From Owenia fusiformis (Eukaryota; Annelida; Polychaeta; Sabellida; Oweniidae): DNA of 37,000 bases. Positions 10,965-21,111 of this stretch are shown here, piece by piece. Made by a program: the position numbers and the translations under genes. The notes under the pieces were generated by a model, which was not told the DNA's origin, made no database searches, and saw only the letters and a list, made by a program, of their open reading frames with translations. The stretch lies in assembly GCA_903813345.2 (NCBI GenBank), contig CAIIXF020000067.1, forward strand, positions 1-37,000, in the 5' to 3' direction. The number at the start of each line of letters is the position of its first letter. Position 1 is the stretch's first letter.

Positions 10965-11372
10965 TTGCGGATCTGGGGGGACAGGCCCAAAAGAGGCCCA
11001 AATTGAGTGGGCCTTTTTGGGCTTTGCTGGGCCTTTTTTAACGGAACTGTTTTGTCGGCATTGAAATTTGCACCCCCCTTGTTGGTTCCTGGATCTGCCC
11101 CTGAAGGCAGTGGCCGATCCAGATATTAACAAGGGGAGGGCGGCCAAATTTTGAGTTTGTAAAAAAAATTCTTAGCTTGCACCTATAAAACCAAAATTTG
11201 GGTCCAAATTTTGAAAAGTTAAGGCCCATTTTTGATAAATTGGCCCAAAAAGGCCTTTAACGGCTAAATTATGCCCAAAAAGACCCACTTTATGATGCCT
11301 CCCAAACATTTTTAAGCCCAAAAAGTAAAAAAAAAATCTGGGTCCACCTAAGGGGGGGGGGGCAGGTCCTAG
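10965..11372. repeat. two head-to-head copies of a GGATCCAG...AAGGGGGG dispersed repeat
   Basis: On the minus strand, about 11102 back to 10965, the sequence runs CAGGGGCAGATCCAG then ACAAGGGGGG. On the plus strand from 11106 it runs AGTGGCCGATCCAG then ACAAGGGGAGG. Both copies contain many GGCCCAAAAAGGCC-type words and end in G-runs. This looks like a common animal interspersed repeat in inverted orientation. The superfamily is not resolved. Confidence 0.5.
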
Positions 11373-11848
11373 TATTCTTTGAGTGCAATTGATAGATACA
11401 TTGCCAGGTCTGTGCAATGGATTAATTCCAGCACAATCAAGTATATCTGTTGGCACAATCAAGCACAATTGTCACAATCAATCCTCTATCCAAAATTACT
11501 ATACCATGTCATGATCAAATCCCTTCAAGAAATCTTCTTATTGGGTCTAGTAATGCAAATGAGGAGTTGTACATTTAAAACTGAATTATGTTTAATGGGA
11601 ATGAATTGAAGATATGAAGAGAACATTAACAAGTAAATACAATATCAAGTCATTTGGGAGTCGAACCCAAACCAAAGAATATTACTTCCTTGGTGAAGCC
11701 CACACAACTTTGAACAATATTGTATAAACACATTTATGTTCATTTTTGACAAACTTGCCTCTGCTTTTCCAAGGACTTGGGACCTTCTAGCTAGGCTAGG
11801 TAGCATTACAGGTTTGTCGGTCTTCACTCTTCACTTAACTTGGACACT

Positions 11849-12290
11849 CTATCGCGTAGTGGCTTTGCCCTCCATCTTGTTCTTCTCCACTTGTTTCCTA
11901 TGGGATTTCATACTCCTGGGTATCACGACTTCAGGAACAAAGGCCGGATTAACCATGACACAGCTAGTCCCTGGAGTAGGAGCAATCATAACATACCTTG
12001 GAGCAGGAGCTGGAGGAGCACTTGCACTGGAGGTGAATGAAATCAAGGGTTGGTTGAGGTTTAAAGGCAAGAGTATCAGGAGGAATCCTCCACTTCACTC
12101 ATGACAATCCTTCACCAGCTGTGTTCTTGGGTAGATGGAGCATGCTGGGATCATGCATGCTGGGATCATCCATGCTGGCTGAGGGCAGTGCTGCCACCTT
12201 ATTGTTGTCCTTCGGGAGGGGTTCTGCTGATGAAGCTCTTGCACTTGGCAGGGGTGTCTTATCTTAGGGTGTTTCACCAGCTTCAACTAT
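11849..12290 (-). pseudogene. possible coding remnant, unknown family
   Basis: On the minus strand one frame (about 12107-12270) is rich in Ser, Ala, Pro and Asp (SASMDDPSMHDPSM) and ends at a TGA. A second frame (11849-12070) contains SSASAPPAPAPRY and a basic end RSMKSHRKQVEKNKMEGK. Together they look like a disordered protein segment broken by a stop or frameshift, but I recognise no family. The opposite strand is also open and hydrophobic here (11736-12104), which may simply mirror the minus-strand composition. Confidence that either strand is coding is low. Confidence 0.25.
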
Positions 12291-12419
12291 TTTTTCAAAT
12301 CAAGACGGAGTTAAACCAGAACAACGGCAATGCCAAAGCGTAGCGAATCCCATTGAACAGAAATGACTGGCATTTTTACAAACGAAATATATAGCAAATA
12401 TCATAATATAACGCACATA

Positions 12420-12980
12420 AGAAAGGCCACCATTTTCAAAATGGTTGATCATTAGCCAAGTTGTCATCAGAAGAAGTAATATGCTTTTTCTTTATAGTAT
12501 TCACATACCAAATATGAACAAAATCGCCCTACTACTTTTCGAGTTATAGTAAAATACTTTAAAATGGTGGAAATTTTTCAAAATGGCCGCCTTCTACCAA
12601 AAGTGTCATTAGACAATGTGCCATGCTTATAGTATTCACATACTAAATATGAACAAAATCGCTCCACTACTTTTCGAGTTATAGTAAAATACGTTAAAAT
12701 GGCAGCCATTTTTCAAAATGGCCACCTTCTACCAAAAGTGTCAATAGACAGTGTGCCATGCTTATGTAATTCACATACCAAATATGAACAAAATCGCTCC
12801 ACTACTTTTTGAGTTATAGTAAAATATGTTAAAATGGCGGCCATTTTTCAAAATGGCGGCCATTTTTCAATATGGCCACCTCCTACCAAACTTCTCATTA
12901 GACAGTGAGCCATGCTTATAGTACTCACATACCAAATATGAACAAAATCGCTCCACTACTTCTTGAGTTACAGCAAAAAT
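12420..12980 (+). repeat. satellite A: about 130-150-bp units with AAAATGGC-GCCATTTT
   Basis: Four to five units each contain ACATACCAAATATGAACAAAA, then TCGCTCCACTACTTTTCGAG, TTATAGTAAAATA, and then AAAATGGCNGCCATTTTTCA followed by ACCTTCTACCAAA and CATGCTTATAG. The ATGGCGGCCAT core is a palindrome-like doublet of the YY1-type motif. In one unit it is duplicated (12832-12870). No coding function is likely, although some frames stay open across units. Confidence 0.9.
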
Positions 12981-13339
12981 CGTAAAATAACGAGTAAAGG
13001 CCGCTATTTTTCAAGATGGCTGCCATTTGTTTCTTTAATATCTATATTTCTAGCTTCATCAATGTCCTATATAATTTTTTACATTTAAAACATATTGCTA
13101 TTTTACATATTGCACCTAAATTACTGTAAAATCGGCACTAAAATGGCCGCAATTTTAAAATGAGTGGCCATTTTGAAAATCGGCTTTTGAGCAGAACTTC
13201 TACCCCCATAAGGTATATGTGTACAAAATATGGACAAAATCGGGCCAACGGTATTTGAGTTATTGCCCGGACGGACGGACGGAGGCGTTCCCTATATCCC
13301 TCCAAACTTCGTTCGATGGGATAAAAAAGATAATACTGG
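12981..13339 (+). repeat. decayed satellite and GACG microsatellite
   Basis: Further diverged ATGGC/GCCAT units run to 13175. They are followed by GGACAAAATCGGGCCAACGG, TATTTGAGTTATTGCCC and the short tetranucleotide array GGACGGACGGACGGAGG (about 13268-13285). Sequences of this type are common in interspersed repeats of marine invertebrates. Confidence 0.6.
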
Positions 13340-13421
13340 ATTTTGTTGGTGCTGTCATCTTTATATCAGCCCAGACGGGGATTTTGTTGGTGCTGTCATC
13401 TTTATATCAGCCCAGACGGGG
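13340..13421 (+). repeat. exact 41-bp tandem duplication
   Basis: The 41-base unit starting ATTTTGTTGGTGCTGTCATC and ending CCCAGACGGGG occurs at 13340-13380 and again, identical, at 13381-13421. It is either a very recent slip or a gene-converted pair. Confidence 0.9.
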
Positions 13422-13429
13422 ACTTTAAG

Positions 13430-13698
13430 TAGATGTCCTTTGTCCCTAGGTAGCAGCATATAGAATTTGAACCAAATTTTTTCACTGGTATAAGTTTTTT
13501 ACAAAAAATGGCAGCCATTTTGAAATGTAGCTGCCATCTTGAACATTTTTTCTCAAACAGGGCTACTATATCTCAAGGCATCAGCATATAAAATTTGAAC
13601 CAAATCCATTTACTGGTATTTGAGTTATGAAAGATAACATTTTTTAGGGAAAAGTGGGGGCCATTTTGAAATTCAGATGCCATCTTGAAAAACAAGAC
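13430..13698 (+). repeat. satellite B, left part (about 140-160-bp units)
   Basis: Units contain GGCATCAGCATATAAAATTTG, AACCAAATCCATTTACTGGT, TTTGAGTTAT, then GGCAGCCATTTTGAAAT and GCCATCTTGAA. The array stops at 13698 where the 1.4-kb element begins and resumes after 15148. Confidence 0.85.
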
Positions 13699-13904
13699 AC
13701 ACAGTGATAAATATCGCACTTTGAAGAGCAAACTGGCCACCATGCAATTTACCCAGCATGGCCAAAACCTAATCAGACCGTGGCACTAGTCTGCTCTTCC
13801 ATCTGTAAACATTTCAAGTTGACAAGGTTAGCGGTTTTCCTGCAATTTTGATGACAAGAATTTATTTGTAGTCTTGAACTTTGGGAAAATTTAGATAACA
13901 TTGT

Positions 13905-14082
13905 TTGTGACCTAATTTGATGACCTTCGACCTTGAAAATTTCACTTTTTCAGACCTCAGTAGGTCTTTTGTAATTAGCTGACCTAAATTTAAATCCAAA
14001 ATATCAATTTAGAAAATCAAATTTTTTACCTTTTCAAGGCCACTGAAGGTCAACGAAAGGTCAAATCTGAAATCTAAGGTCA
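13905..14082. promoter_or_regulatory. cluster of AGGTCA half-sites with a perfect DR5
   Basis: TGACCT or AGGTCA occurs six times in about 175 bases. AGGTCA-acgaa-AGGTCA at 14047-14063 is a direct repeat with 5-base spacing, the consensus arrangement bound by retinoic-acid-receptor-type nuclear receptors. The second internal copy has AGGTGA-atgaa-AGGTCA at 14626-14642 and an everted pair TGACCT-tttca-AGGTCA at 14605-14621. Binding is a motif-based inference only. Confidence 0.4.
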
Positions 14083-15047
14083 GATTTGAACTTCTGAGAA
14101 CTTGTAGATGTTTTTAAAAAAAAAATTTGGTCAATTTGGAGCAAGTTGAAAAATTCAAAATGGCCACCATGTAATTCAGCCAGCATACCCAAAACCTAAT
14201 CAGATCTTGGCAATAGTCTGTTCTTGCATCTGTAAAAATTTCAAGTTGAACGGATAAGTGGTTTTCCTGGAATTTTGATGATAAGATTTGTTGAAAAATT
14301 CAAAATGGCCACCACGTAGTTTACCCAGCATGCCCTTAACCTAATCAGATCTTGGCACTAGTCTGCTATTGCATGTGTAAAAATTTCAAGTTGAACAGGT
14401 TAGCGGTTTTCTTGGAATTTTGATGACAAGAATTGATTTGTAGTCTCAAACTTTGAGAAACTTGGATAACATCATTTGTGACCTAGTTTAATGACCTTGA
14501 CTTTCGACCTTTAAAATTTCACTTTTTCAGACCTCAGTAGGTGTTTTGTAATTAAGCTGACCTAAATTTAAATCCAAAATATCAATTTAGAAAATCAACT
14601 TTTTTGACCTTTTCAAGGTCACTGAAGGTGAATGAAAGGTCAAATCTGAAATCTAAGGTCAGATTTGAACTTCTGAGAACTTGTAGATGTTTTTAAAAAA
14701 AAAATTTGGTCAATTTGGAGCAAGTTGAAAAATTCAAAATGGCCGCTAAATTAAAATATTCAAAATGGCCACCATGTAATTCAGCCAGCATACCCAAAAC
14801 CTAATCAGATCTTGGCAATTGTCTGCTCTTGCATCTGTAAAAATTTCAAGTTGAACGGATAAGTGGTTTTCCTGGAATTTTGATGACAAGATTTGTTGAA
14901 AAATTCAAAATGGCCGCCACATAGTTTACCCAGCATGCCCTTAACCTAATCAGATCTTGGTACTAGTCTGCTCTTGCATCTGTAAAAATTTCAAGTTGAA
15001 CAGGTAAGCAGTTATCCTGGAAATTTGATGACAAGATTTAGTTTATG

Positions 15048-15092
15048 TCCCGCCCGCCCGCCCGCACACCCGCACGCCCAAACGCCCGCCCA
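15048..15092 (+). repeat. C-rich CCCG microsatellite-like tract
   Basis: CCCGCCCGCCCGCCCG followed by CACACCCGCACGCCC and ACGCCCGCCC. It is a sharply GC-rich island in AT-rich DNA near the right end of the 1.43-kb element. Confidence 0.8.
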
Positions 15093-15147
15093 ACAGCACA
15101 AGACGACGACAATATAGCACTTTTTCAAAGTGCGATAAAAACACAGT

Positions 15148-15600
15148 CCCTTGGCTTCAGCATATAACATTTGAACTAAATCCATTCACTGGTTTTTAAA
15201 TTATCAAATATTTCATTTTTAATGAAAAATGGTGACCATTTCAAAATTCAGTCGCCATCTTGAAAATGTTTTCTCAAACAGAGCAACTGAGTCCATAGGC
15301 ATCAGCACATTAAATTTGGATGAAATGTGTTTAGTGGTATTTGAGTTATCAAAGACTGTGTTTTCTTGCGAAAAATGACAGCCATTTTGAAAATAGGCAG
15401 TCATCGTGAAAATCTTTTCTTGAATAAAAGCTCCTTTGTTCCTAGGCATGAGCATATAAAATTGAACCAAACCCAATTTGAACCAAATCTGTCTACTAGT
15501 AATGGAGTTATCATCGATAACATTTTTTACGAAAAATGGCGGCCATTTTGAATTGAGCAGTTATATTGAAAATTTCCTTCTCAAGCAGGTCATACACCAA
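15148..15600 (+). repeat. satellite B, right part
   Basis: About three units of the array interrupted at 13698. They share GGCATCAGCA-AT-AAATTTG, ATTTGAGTTATCAAA and AAAAATGGCGGCCATTTTGAA, ending near 15600. Confidence 0.85.
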
Positions 15601-16170
15601 TATAGAATAAGCCTATAAAAGGAGGAGGGAAGTTAGCGCAACAGATTTTGGACAGTCATATGTTTGATTTTGGCCATTTCCTTGGGTTTTAAACAGGTGC
15701 ATATGTTAGGCCAATGCATTACCTCCAGGAAAATCCCTTCGAGAGATGATAAAATAATTTAGACTTTGAGACAGGGTAGATGCAAACAACCCACCCACAT
15801 GTTTTTTCTGAAATGTTTTCCTGATTTTCAACCCCTTCCATCCCTGCTTTTTTAATTTTTCTTGCATTATTATGTTGGGTTTTGACACACATTTAATCCC
15901 TTAAAAGGAATAAATTATTCCTTTTAGATAAAGTGGAAAACAATATTTCCCATGTTATTTTCCCATAGGAAAAATCATTACTTTCAGCTAAGTTTGGTCA
16001 CCCATAATGGGTATCTTTAAAACCACTGGAGGAATCACTTATTCCTTTAAAGTGGTTCCTTCTAAAAACCCTCCCATCGGACATGGTGGGATGTCCGATG
16101 GGAGGGACATGATGGGCAGTCATCGAAGCCTGTGATGAAAGACTTATCATTGTGCAAATCATATTGAAAT
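15601..16170. other. non-coding, with strong hairpins
   Basis: No gene. It contains three inverted repeats: TAAAAGGAAT/ATTCCTTTTA (15902-15926), AACCACT...AGTGGTT with GGAAT/ATTCC (about 16021-16057), and a 16-bp perfect stem at 16069-16106. Confidence 0.5.
16069..16106. repeat. perfect 16-bp inverted repeat with 6-base loop
   Basis: CCCTCCCATCGGACAT (16069-16084) is followed by GGTGGG and then the exact inverse complement (16091-16106). It is GC-rich compared with its surroundings, and its role is unknown. Confidence 0.9.
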
Positions 16171-16201
16171 TCATCTCATTCCCCAAGCATTCAGCAAAGT
16201 A
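16171..16201 (-). pseudogene. C-terminal end of an older frame split by piggyBac
   Basis: Reading the minus strand from the coiled-coil fragment at 22196-22383 into the TTAA and then, skipping the piggyBac element, into this left flank, the frame stays open for ten more codons and ends at TGA (16171-16173). The continuity across the target site supports insertion into a pre-existing reading frame. Confidence 0.5.
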
Positions 16202-16205
16202 TTAA

Positions 16206-16217
16206 CCCTTCTCGAAC
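16206..16217 (+). repeat. piggyBac left terminal inverted repeat
   Basis: CCCTTCTCGAAC immediately follows TTAA and is perfectly matched at the other end (22180-22191). Confidence 0.93.
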
Positions 16218-16220
16218 GGC

Positions 16221-16254
16221 ACGCGTATATATACGCGTTTGGTTCATGACGTCA
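16221..16254 (+). promoter_or_regulatory. 18-bp palindrome, TATA-like core and CRE in piggyBac left end
   Basis: ACGCGTATATATACGCGT (16221-16238) is a perfect palindrome with a TATATATA core. It is followed by a perfect TGACGTCA at 16247-16254. The transposase ATG lies about 210 bases downstream. These could serve as transposase-binding and promoter sites; both roles are inferred from position. Confidence 0.45.
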
Positions 16255-16460
16255 ACAACATGTGTACATAAGTCATAGTATCGAAATAAACTATACAATA
16301 CTTACAAAAATGCATTCTTGTGAACTTCTTTTTTCAAATGACATCGATCTGAGGTGATATAAATGCCCATTAGCGGCATAATACATGAAAATCAAAAAAA
16401 AATTAAAAAGTTTTAAAATTTTGTAAACCGGAACAGGAAGTTGAAATGTAGGTCACAACA

Positions 16461-19400
16461 ATGGCGGCGGAAAATATCAGGCCTGGATTATTTGAGGTTT
16501 TCCTTGATGCAGACAGCGATTTTGACTCAGATAGTGACACTAGTGATGAAGAAAATAATATGGATAATGATTATGTTGCCCCGGAGGCTCCTCGGGATTG
16601 GCAGTCAACAAATTCAGTGCGTTTTGAACGTTTTTGCAAAAATTATCCTTTTACTCCAGGTTTGAAAACTGATCGGCCTCTAACAGAGATTATGGCTAAA
16701 TTTATGGAGATTGAAGAGCCGTCAGTGAAAGATTATGTGGATTTGTATCTTACAAATGAAATTTTGAAGGATATTAAAGAAGAGACCAACCGCTATGCAC
16801 AACAATATATGGATATCCATCCAAATATGCCTGAGAAAGGCAGGCTTGTGAAATGGAAACCTGTAACAGTAGAAGAAATACAGGTATTTATATGCATGAT
16901 AATATCTATGGGAATTGTAGTTCAGGATGATCTTAATGATTACTGGACAACTAATCCAGTTATTACTACACCATTCTTTGGACAACTCATGTCACGAGAT
17001 CGTTTTATGAATATTTTGAGCTTCTTGCATTTAGTTAATAATGCAACCCTAGATGGTAATGTTAGAGGCAGGGCTGGTTATAATCCATTAGCCAAACTGG
17101 GAACATTTTATCCTAAGATTGTGGCCTCATTTGGAGAAGTTTACACACCACATCAGGATGTCTCACTTGACGAAGAAGTTATTAAATTTAAGGGGACTAC
17201 GCATCTAAAAGTTTACAGTCCGGATAAACCAGACAAGTACGGACTGCGTGGCTACAAACTCTGTGATGCCAAAAATGGATATTGTTTGACTCATGAAATT
17301 TATGGAGGGAAGAATTTGCAGCCTGTTGAGCATGGCTTAACAGTGGATCTTGTGATGAGATTGATGGATCCATATTTGAATAATGGACATCGCATTACTG
17401 TTGACAACTATTATACGTCACCAACACTATTTACCATGCTATTAGAAAACCAAACTGGTGCAACTGGAACCTTGCGTTTAAATCGCCAGGGAGTGCCACA
17501 GCAGTTGAAGGATCAACGGTTGTTAGAAAAAGGTATTACACTGCTATTGTAGAGAAATGTCAGTATACTGTAAGCCTCCTTTGTATGACACGACATACCT
17601 TGACAGATTGCATCATGTTGAGTTTATGATTGGGTACTGTATATGATCATTGAGTTTACACGTAAGATGATCACAAGAATTAGATCAACTGTTACACCAT
17701 ATTCAATATGTTGCAAATTCTGAAACTTTTTAGTATGTCTAATATTTATTATATTTTATTTCAGGTGACACATTCTGCATGACTAATGGCAAATTATTTG
17801 CTATGAAGTTTAAAGATAGGAAGGAGGTGACAATCCTTTCATCAGTTTATGACGACAGAATGGTAGACACTGGAAAGCGGGGGAGAGATGGGCAAGACAT
17901 TAGAAAGCAGGAAATCATCCACAAGTATAACCAATGTATGGGTGGCGTGGATCTTAGTGACCAATTGGTGAAATCTCTGCACTTTGAAAGAAGAAGCTTG
18001 AAATGGTGGAAAAAAGTTTTCTTCTGGATGATCTGTAAGTATACTGGTATTTTAACTTAAACTTTTGGTTACTGTACTCCCACTAATTTTCGACGCTATT
18101 ATATTTCGCGTTTTGGTCATTTTGAAATTTTGCGGCTATTATATTTTGCTATTTTTCAGTTTTTTGAAATTTCGCAGGGCTATTAATTTCCGCGGATTTG
18201 TCATACAAGATCACTCTTCCGATTTCAATATCAGCCATGGTTGTTCCTGCGCCCGATGATTTTGGCTTCTTGTTAAGCCATTTCGTAAGAAATTGAAATT
18301 CCCGGGAATTTCCTTGGAATTTTGCGACTATTAAATTTCGCGAATTAGAATTGCTGAAATTTCGCGACTATTATATTTCGCGAATTTTCCAAAACTCGCA
18401 AAAAGCGTGAAATATAGTAGCGCACGAAAATTACCGGGAGTTCAGTAATTGAAATAATTAATTAGAATAGGATACTAGTATGCGGGGCATGGTTTCATTT
18501 GGAATTTTACATTTTTGTTATTTCATTAAAATTGATGGAGCGATTTTGTTCATATTTTTTCTATATACATTCCTGAAAATATGCCACACGGCATCTAGAC
18601 CTTTTGATGGACATGACGGCCATCTTGAAAAATGGCTGTCATGGTTGCTTCATTTCACATTCTTTGCTATAACTTAAAAAGTAATGAAGGGATTTCGTAT
18701 ATATTTTATATATACATGTACATTCTTGAAACCACTCCACATGAACCCATACCCTGTCAGGTGATATGGTGGCCATCTTGAAAAATGGTTGGGTCATTTT
18801 ACATTTTTTGCTATAACTTTATAATTGTACGATTTTGTTCCTATTTTATATATACATTCTTTAAACCACTCCGCATGAACCCATAGCCTCCCAAGTCATA
18901 TGGTGACCAACTTGAAACATGGCTGCCATTGTTATGTTATTTTTCCTTTTACATAACTATTTACATATAAGTAATTTAGCGATTATGTTTATAGTTTAGA
19001 AATAAAAACTTTGAACCATGGCCTTTTTGAATTTATGACCTTTTGATCAACATGGTGGCCATCTTGGAAAATGATGGGCACATAGTTGCGTAATTTTACA
19101 ATTATGTTGAGACTTCATGAAAACATGTAACAAAACGCACGATCTGTTGACCATTACGGTGGATTTTTGAAAAGATTTGTCATTTGCAGAAGTGGTTTCG
19201 TTGGTATCAAATGCAATGATATTTTGAAGTAATATGCACCTTGATGTATATTGTGGTGTTTTAAAGAAATGAAGACTGGCAATTATTTAACGAGATATTC
19301 TATGGGATTTGCTATGCCGTGGCATTGCAGTTTTCCAGTTTCAACAGTGTACAATAAGTAATGCTAATTTCATTTACTTTTGTTTTAGCTCTGGTCTTGG

Positions 19401-20745
19401 TGAATGCGTATACTATAGCAAAAATGAGAGGGTTTAGAGGGACACAGAAGCAGTTCAGGTAACAATACATTCATTAAAATACTTTACTTGAATTTACAAC
19501 AAAGGGGTCGGGTCAAAATATTGATGTCCGTCAAAAAACGTAATTAATTTTGTTAGGGGGGAGAGGGAGTCAAACCCTGATTCCATTAGGTGATGGACAT
19601 CGACTGGTTTTCCCTGGAATTTCAATTTTCATTTTTGGATTTGTTACAAGGGGCAGGGGGGTTGAGACCTAATAAAATTAATTACGTTTTTTGACGGACA
19701 TCAATATTTTGACCTGACCCCTAAATGTCATTTAACATGTATATGTATAAGACACATTCATAAATTATGTGTAAAAATCCATGTAAAACTTGGTCGTTTG
19801 CTATCAGTTTTATTCATTTCATCTTTTTATTCAATATTCTTCTTGTAGAATATATCTATTATGGATATTGCTTATAAATGGCAATATGAATTAATAAGAT
19901 GGTATATAAAAATAGTTTTACATTTTTACTACACAAATAAGCCTTCGTTTTACAAGACCATTTATATTTGTAGGATTAAGTACATCAAGGATGTCTTAAT
20001 GAATCTCAACAGATGGCCAGAGGCTCCAAAGGTTGGTCGTCCTGGTGTCGGTGGATTAGATCGCCTGGTTGGTCGCCACTTCCCATCGAAGATAGCTACT
20101 CCCCCACATGCCCCCCGTCAGATTACAAGAAACTGTGCTGTTTGCAATCCCGCAATGAAGCAAGTAAGGCTTTCTCTCAACTAATCACAGATTTAAATTT
20201 TCTGATTTTTGTCACACTTCATATAAAGTGTTAAAACAAATACAGATTCACTGTCCATGGAAAATTCAAAAATGACAGGCCCGTGTTGACAAGGATTTTT
20301 GATGTTAGCCACCTTAACCTATTTGTCAGGTTTTATTTTCATATTCAGACTTCTAAAACTTTTGCATAATATTTAAACTACAAGTAAAATACCTAAAAAG
20401 TTTTCAGAATGAATTTCACATAAAAGCAATACATTTCGGGTAGGCTAGTTTGTCAGTTTGTTTGACATTTTATTACATCTTATTAATTACAAGTAAGACA
20501 ACAAAATACCTATTCATGCCTGAATCTTGTTACAATTTTATTTGTATTCACTTGCTTTACAGATTAGAGAAGTTCAGAATTTGCCCAAGAAGAGCAGACC
20601 AGGGCGTGAGACATCATACGAGTGTAGCCTTTGCAATGTGGGGTTGTGTGTTGACCTCTGTTTTATGCTGTACCACAGTTATGAACATTATGTCCTGGCT
20701 TATAAGAGGAATGTTAATCATGTTAATCATGCCAATGAAAATTAG
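16461..20745 (+). CDS. piggyBac transposase, five exons, intact (594 aa deduced)
   Basis: Cut-and-paste transposase acting at TTAA sites, expected in the nucleus. Exons are 16461-17532, 17765-18034, 19389-19458, 19974-20163 and 20563-20745. All introns are GT-AG, the reading phase fits at each junction, and no stop occurs before TAG at 20743-20745. The start ATG is preceded by ACA (Kozak-like). The N-terminus is acidic (about residues 14-38), as usual in PGBD4-like proteins. The three catalytic aspartates of the family are seen at D237 (SLDEEVIKFKG), D315 (TVDNYYTS) and D420 (GGVDLSDQ). The first two are 78 residues apart, the same spacing as I recall for the cabbage-looper enzyme. The C-terminus has CAVC, CSLC and further Cys/His residues, matching the cysteine-rich DNA-binding domain. 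Total length equals that of the classic piggyBac enzyme. Four introns are unusual for a transposon gene. A domesticated copy is possible, but the intact TIRs argue for a mobile element. Confidence 0.93.
18072..18445. mobile_element. 374-bp TA-flanked MITE in transposase intron 2
   Basis: The left end is TA-CTGTACTCCCACTAATTTTCG. The right end inverted is TA-CTGAACTCCCGGTAATTTTCG. The arms agree for about 45 bases, up to a TATATTTC-CG stretch. TA at 18070-18071 and 18446-18447 fits a Tc1/mariner-type insertion. The interior repeats TTTCGCGACTATTATATTTC-type words. It starts about 35 bases after the splice donor, so transcripts must tolerate it as intron. A diverged copy of its interior lies at 35995-36105 in reverse. 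Confidence 0.8.
18590..19085 (+). repeat. ATGGTGGCCATCTTGAAAAATGG satellite in transposase intron 2
   Basis: Copies of GGCCATCTTGAAAAATGG or variants occur near 18619, 18771, 18902 and 19056, at spacings of about 130-155 bases. Between them lie TTTTGCTATAACTT, TATTTTATATATACATTCTT and CCACTCC-CATGAACCCATA. It is related in style to satellites A and B but is a distinct family. Confidence 0.8.
19503..19722. mobile_element. 220-bp foldback MITE in transposase intron 3
   Basis: The first 55 bases (AGGGGTCGGGTCAAAATATT, then GATGTCCGTCAAAAAACG and on to TTAGG) are repeated inverted at 19668-19722 with two mismatches. Only about 110 bases lie between the arms. The target duplication is not clear. 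The near-identity of the arms suggests a recent insertion or strong hairpin-based correction. Confidence 0.85.
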
Positions 20746-21111
20746 GTCTTGAACATTCAGGCATATGAAATATCAAATGATTATAAATGAATTGAATTGA
20801 ATGACTTTGCAGTGAATTAAATGCATTGAACTGTTGAATTGAATGACTTCTGCAATGAATTGAATTGAATGACATCTGCAAAAATTGAAATAATCTATTG
20901 CCATCAATGAAATTGTTTTGTTTTTTTTAAAAATTGTTTTCATTTATTGATCTCTTTGAATTTATTTATCTCTTTGAATCACAAGGTGTTCATTTACATT
21001 TTGTATTTTATTCGAAGAATGCAATGCTCAATCATGTCAATTAATTTTACAATTGTATTTATTACACTTATATACTCTGTATGTCTAGTCTGTTTATTCT
21101 ACTAAATTGTG
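20746..21111 (+). other. transposase 3' region, low-complexity
   Basis: After the stop codon come runs of GAATTGAATTGAATGAC-type words (about 20785-20880) and AT-rich DNA. No unambiguous AATAAA signal was identified close to the stop. Confidence 0.4.

Larger units (their letters stand above)
13706..15140. mobile_element. 1.43-kb non-coding element inserted in satellite B
   Basis: TATCGCACTTTGAA at 13712-13725 is matched by its exact inverse complement at 15124-15137. The 7-base direct repeat ACACAGT flanks the unit (13699-13705 and 15141-15147), and the same satellite lies on both sides. The interior has two long repeats (starting near 13733 and 14309, about 570 bp apart) plus shorter blocks near 14160, 14757 and 14905. 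Each contains a CTAATCAGA-C-TGG word and TTCAAGTTGAACGG-type words. A C-rich run ends it. No coding frame is present, so it would be a non-autonomous DNA transposon. The outermost bases are not perfectly inverted, so the exact ends are inferred. Confidence 0.65.

Noticed and set aside
11736-12104. Plus-strand 122-codon hydrophobic frame as a membrane protein
   Set aside because: The hydrophobic and Gly/Ala-rich composition mirrors a Pro/Ala/Ser-rich minus-strand frame, and there is no family resemblance.
12420-12980. CRISPR-like regular spacing of repeats
   Set aside because: The whole unit is repeated, not short repeats with unique spacers, and the genome is animal.
13219-13463. Plus-strand frames with repeated FVGAVIFISAQTG-type segments
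   Set aside because: The repeat is the exact 41-bp DNA duplication read in two frames, within non-coding repeat DNA.
18065-18259. Open frame after transposase exon 2
   Set aside because: It lies inside the TA-flanked MITE in the intron, and is chance coding.
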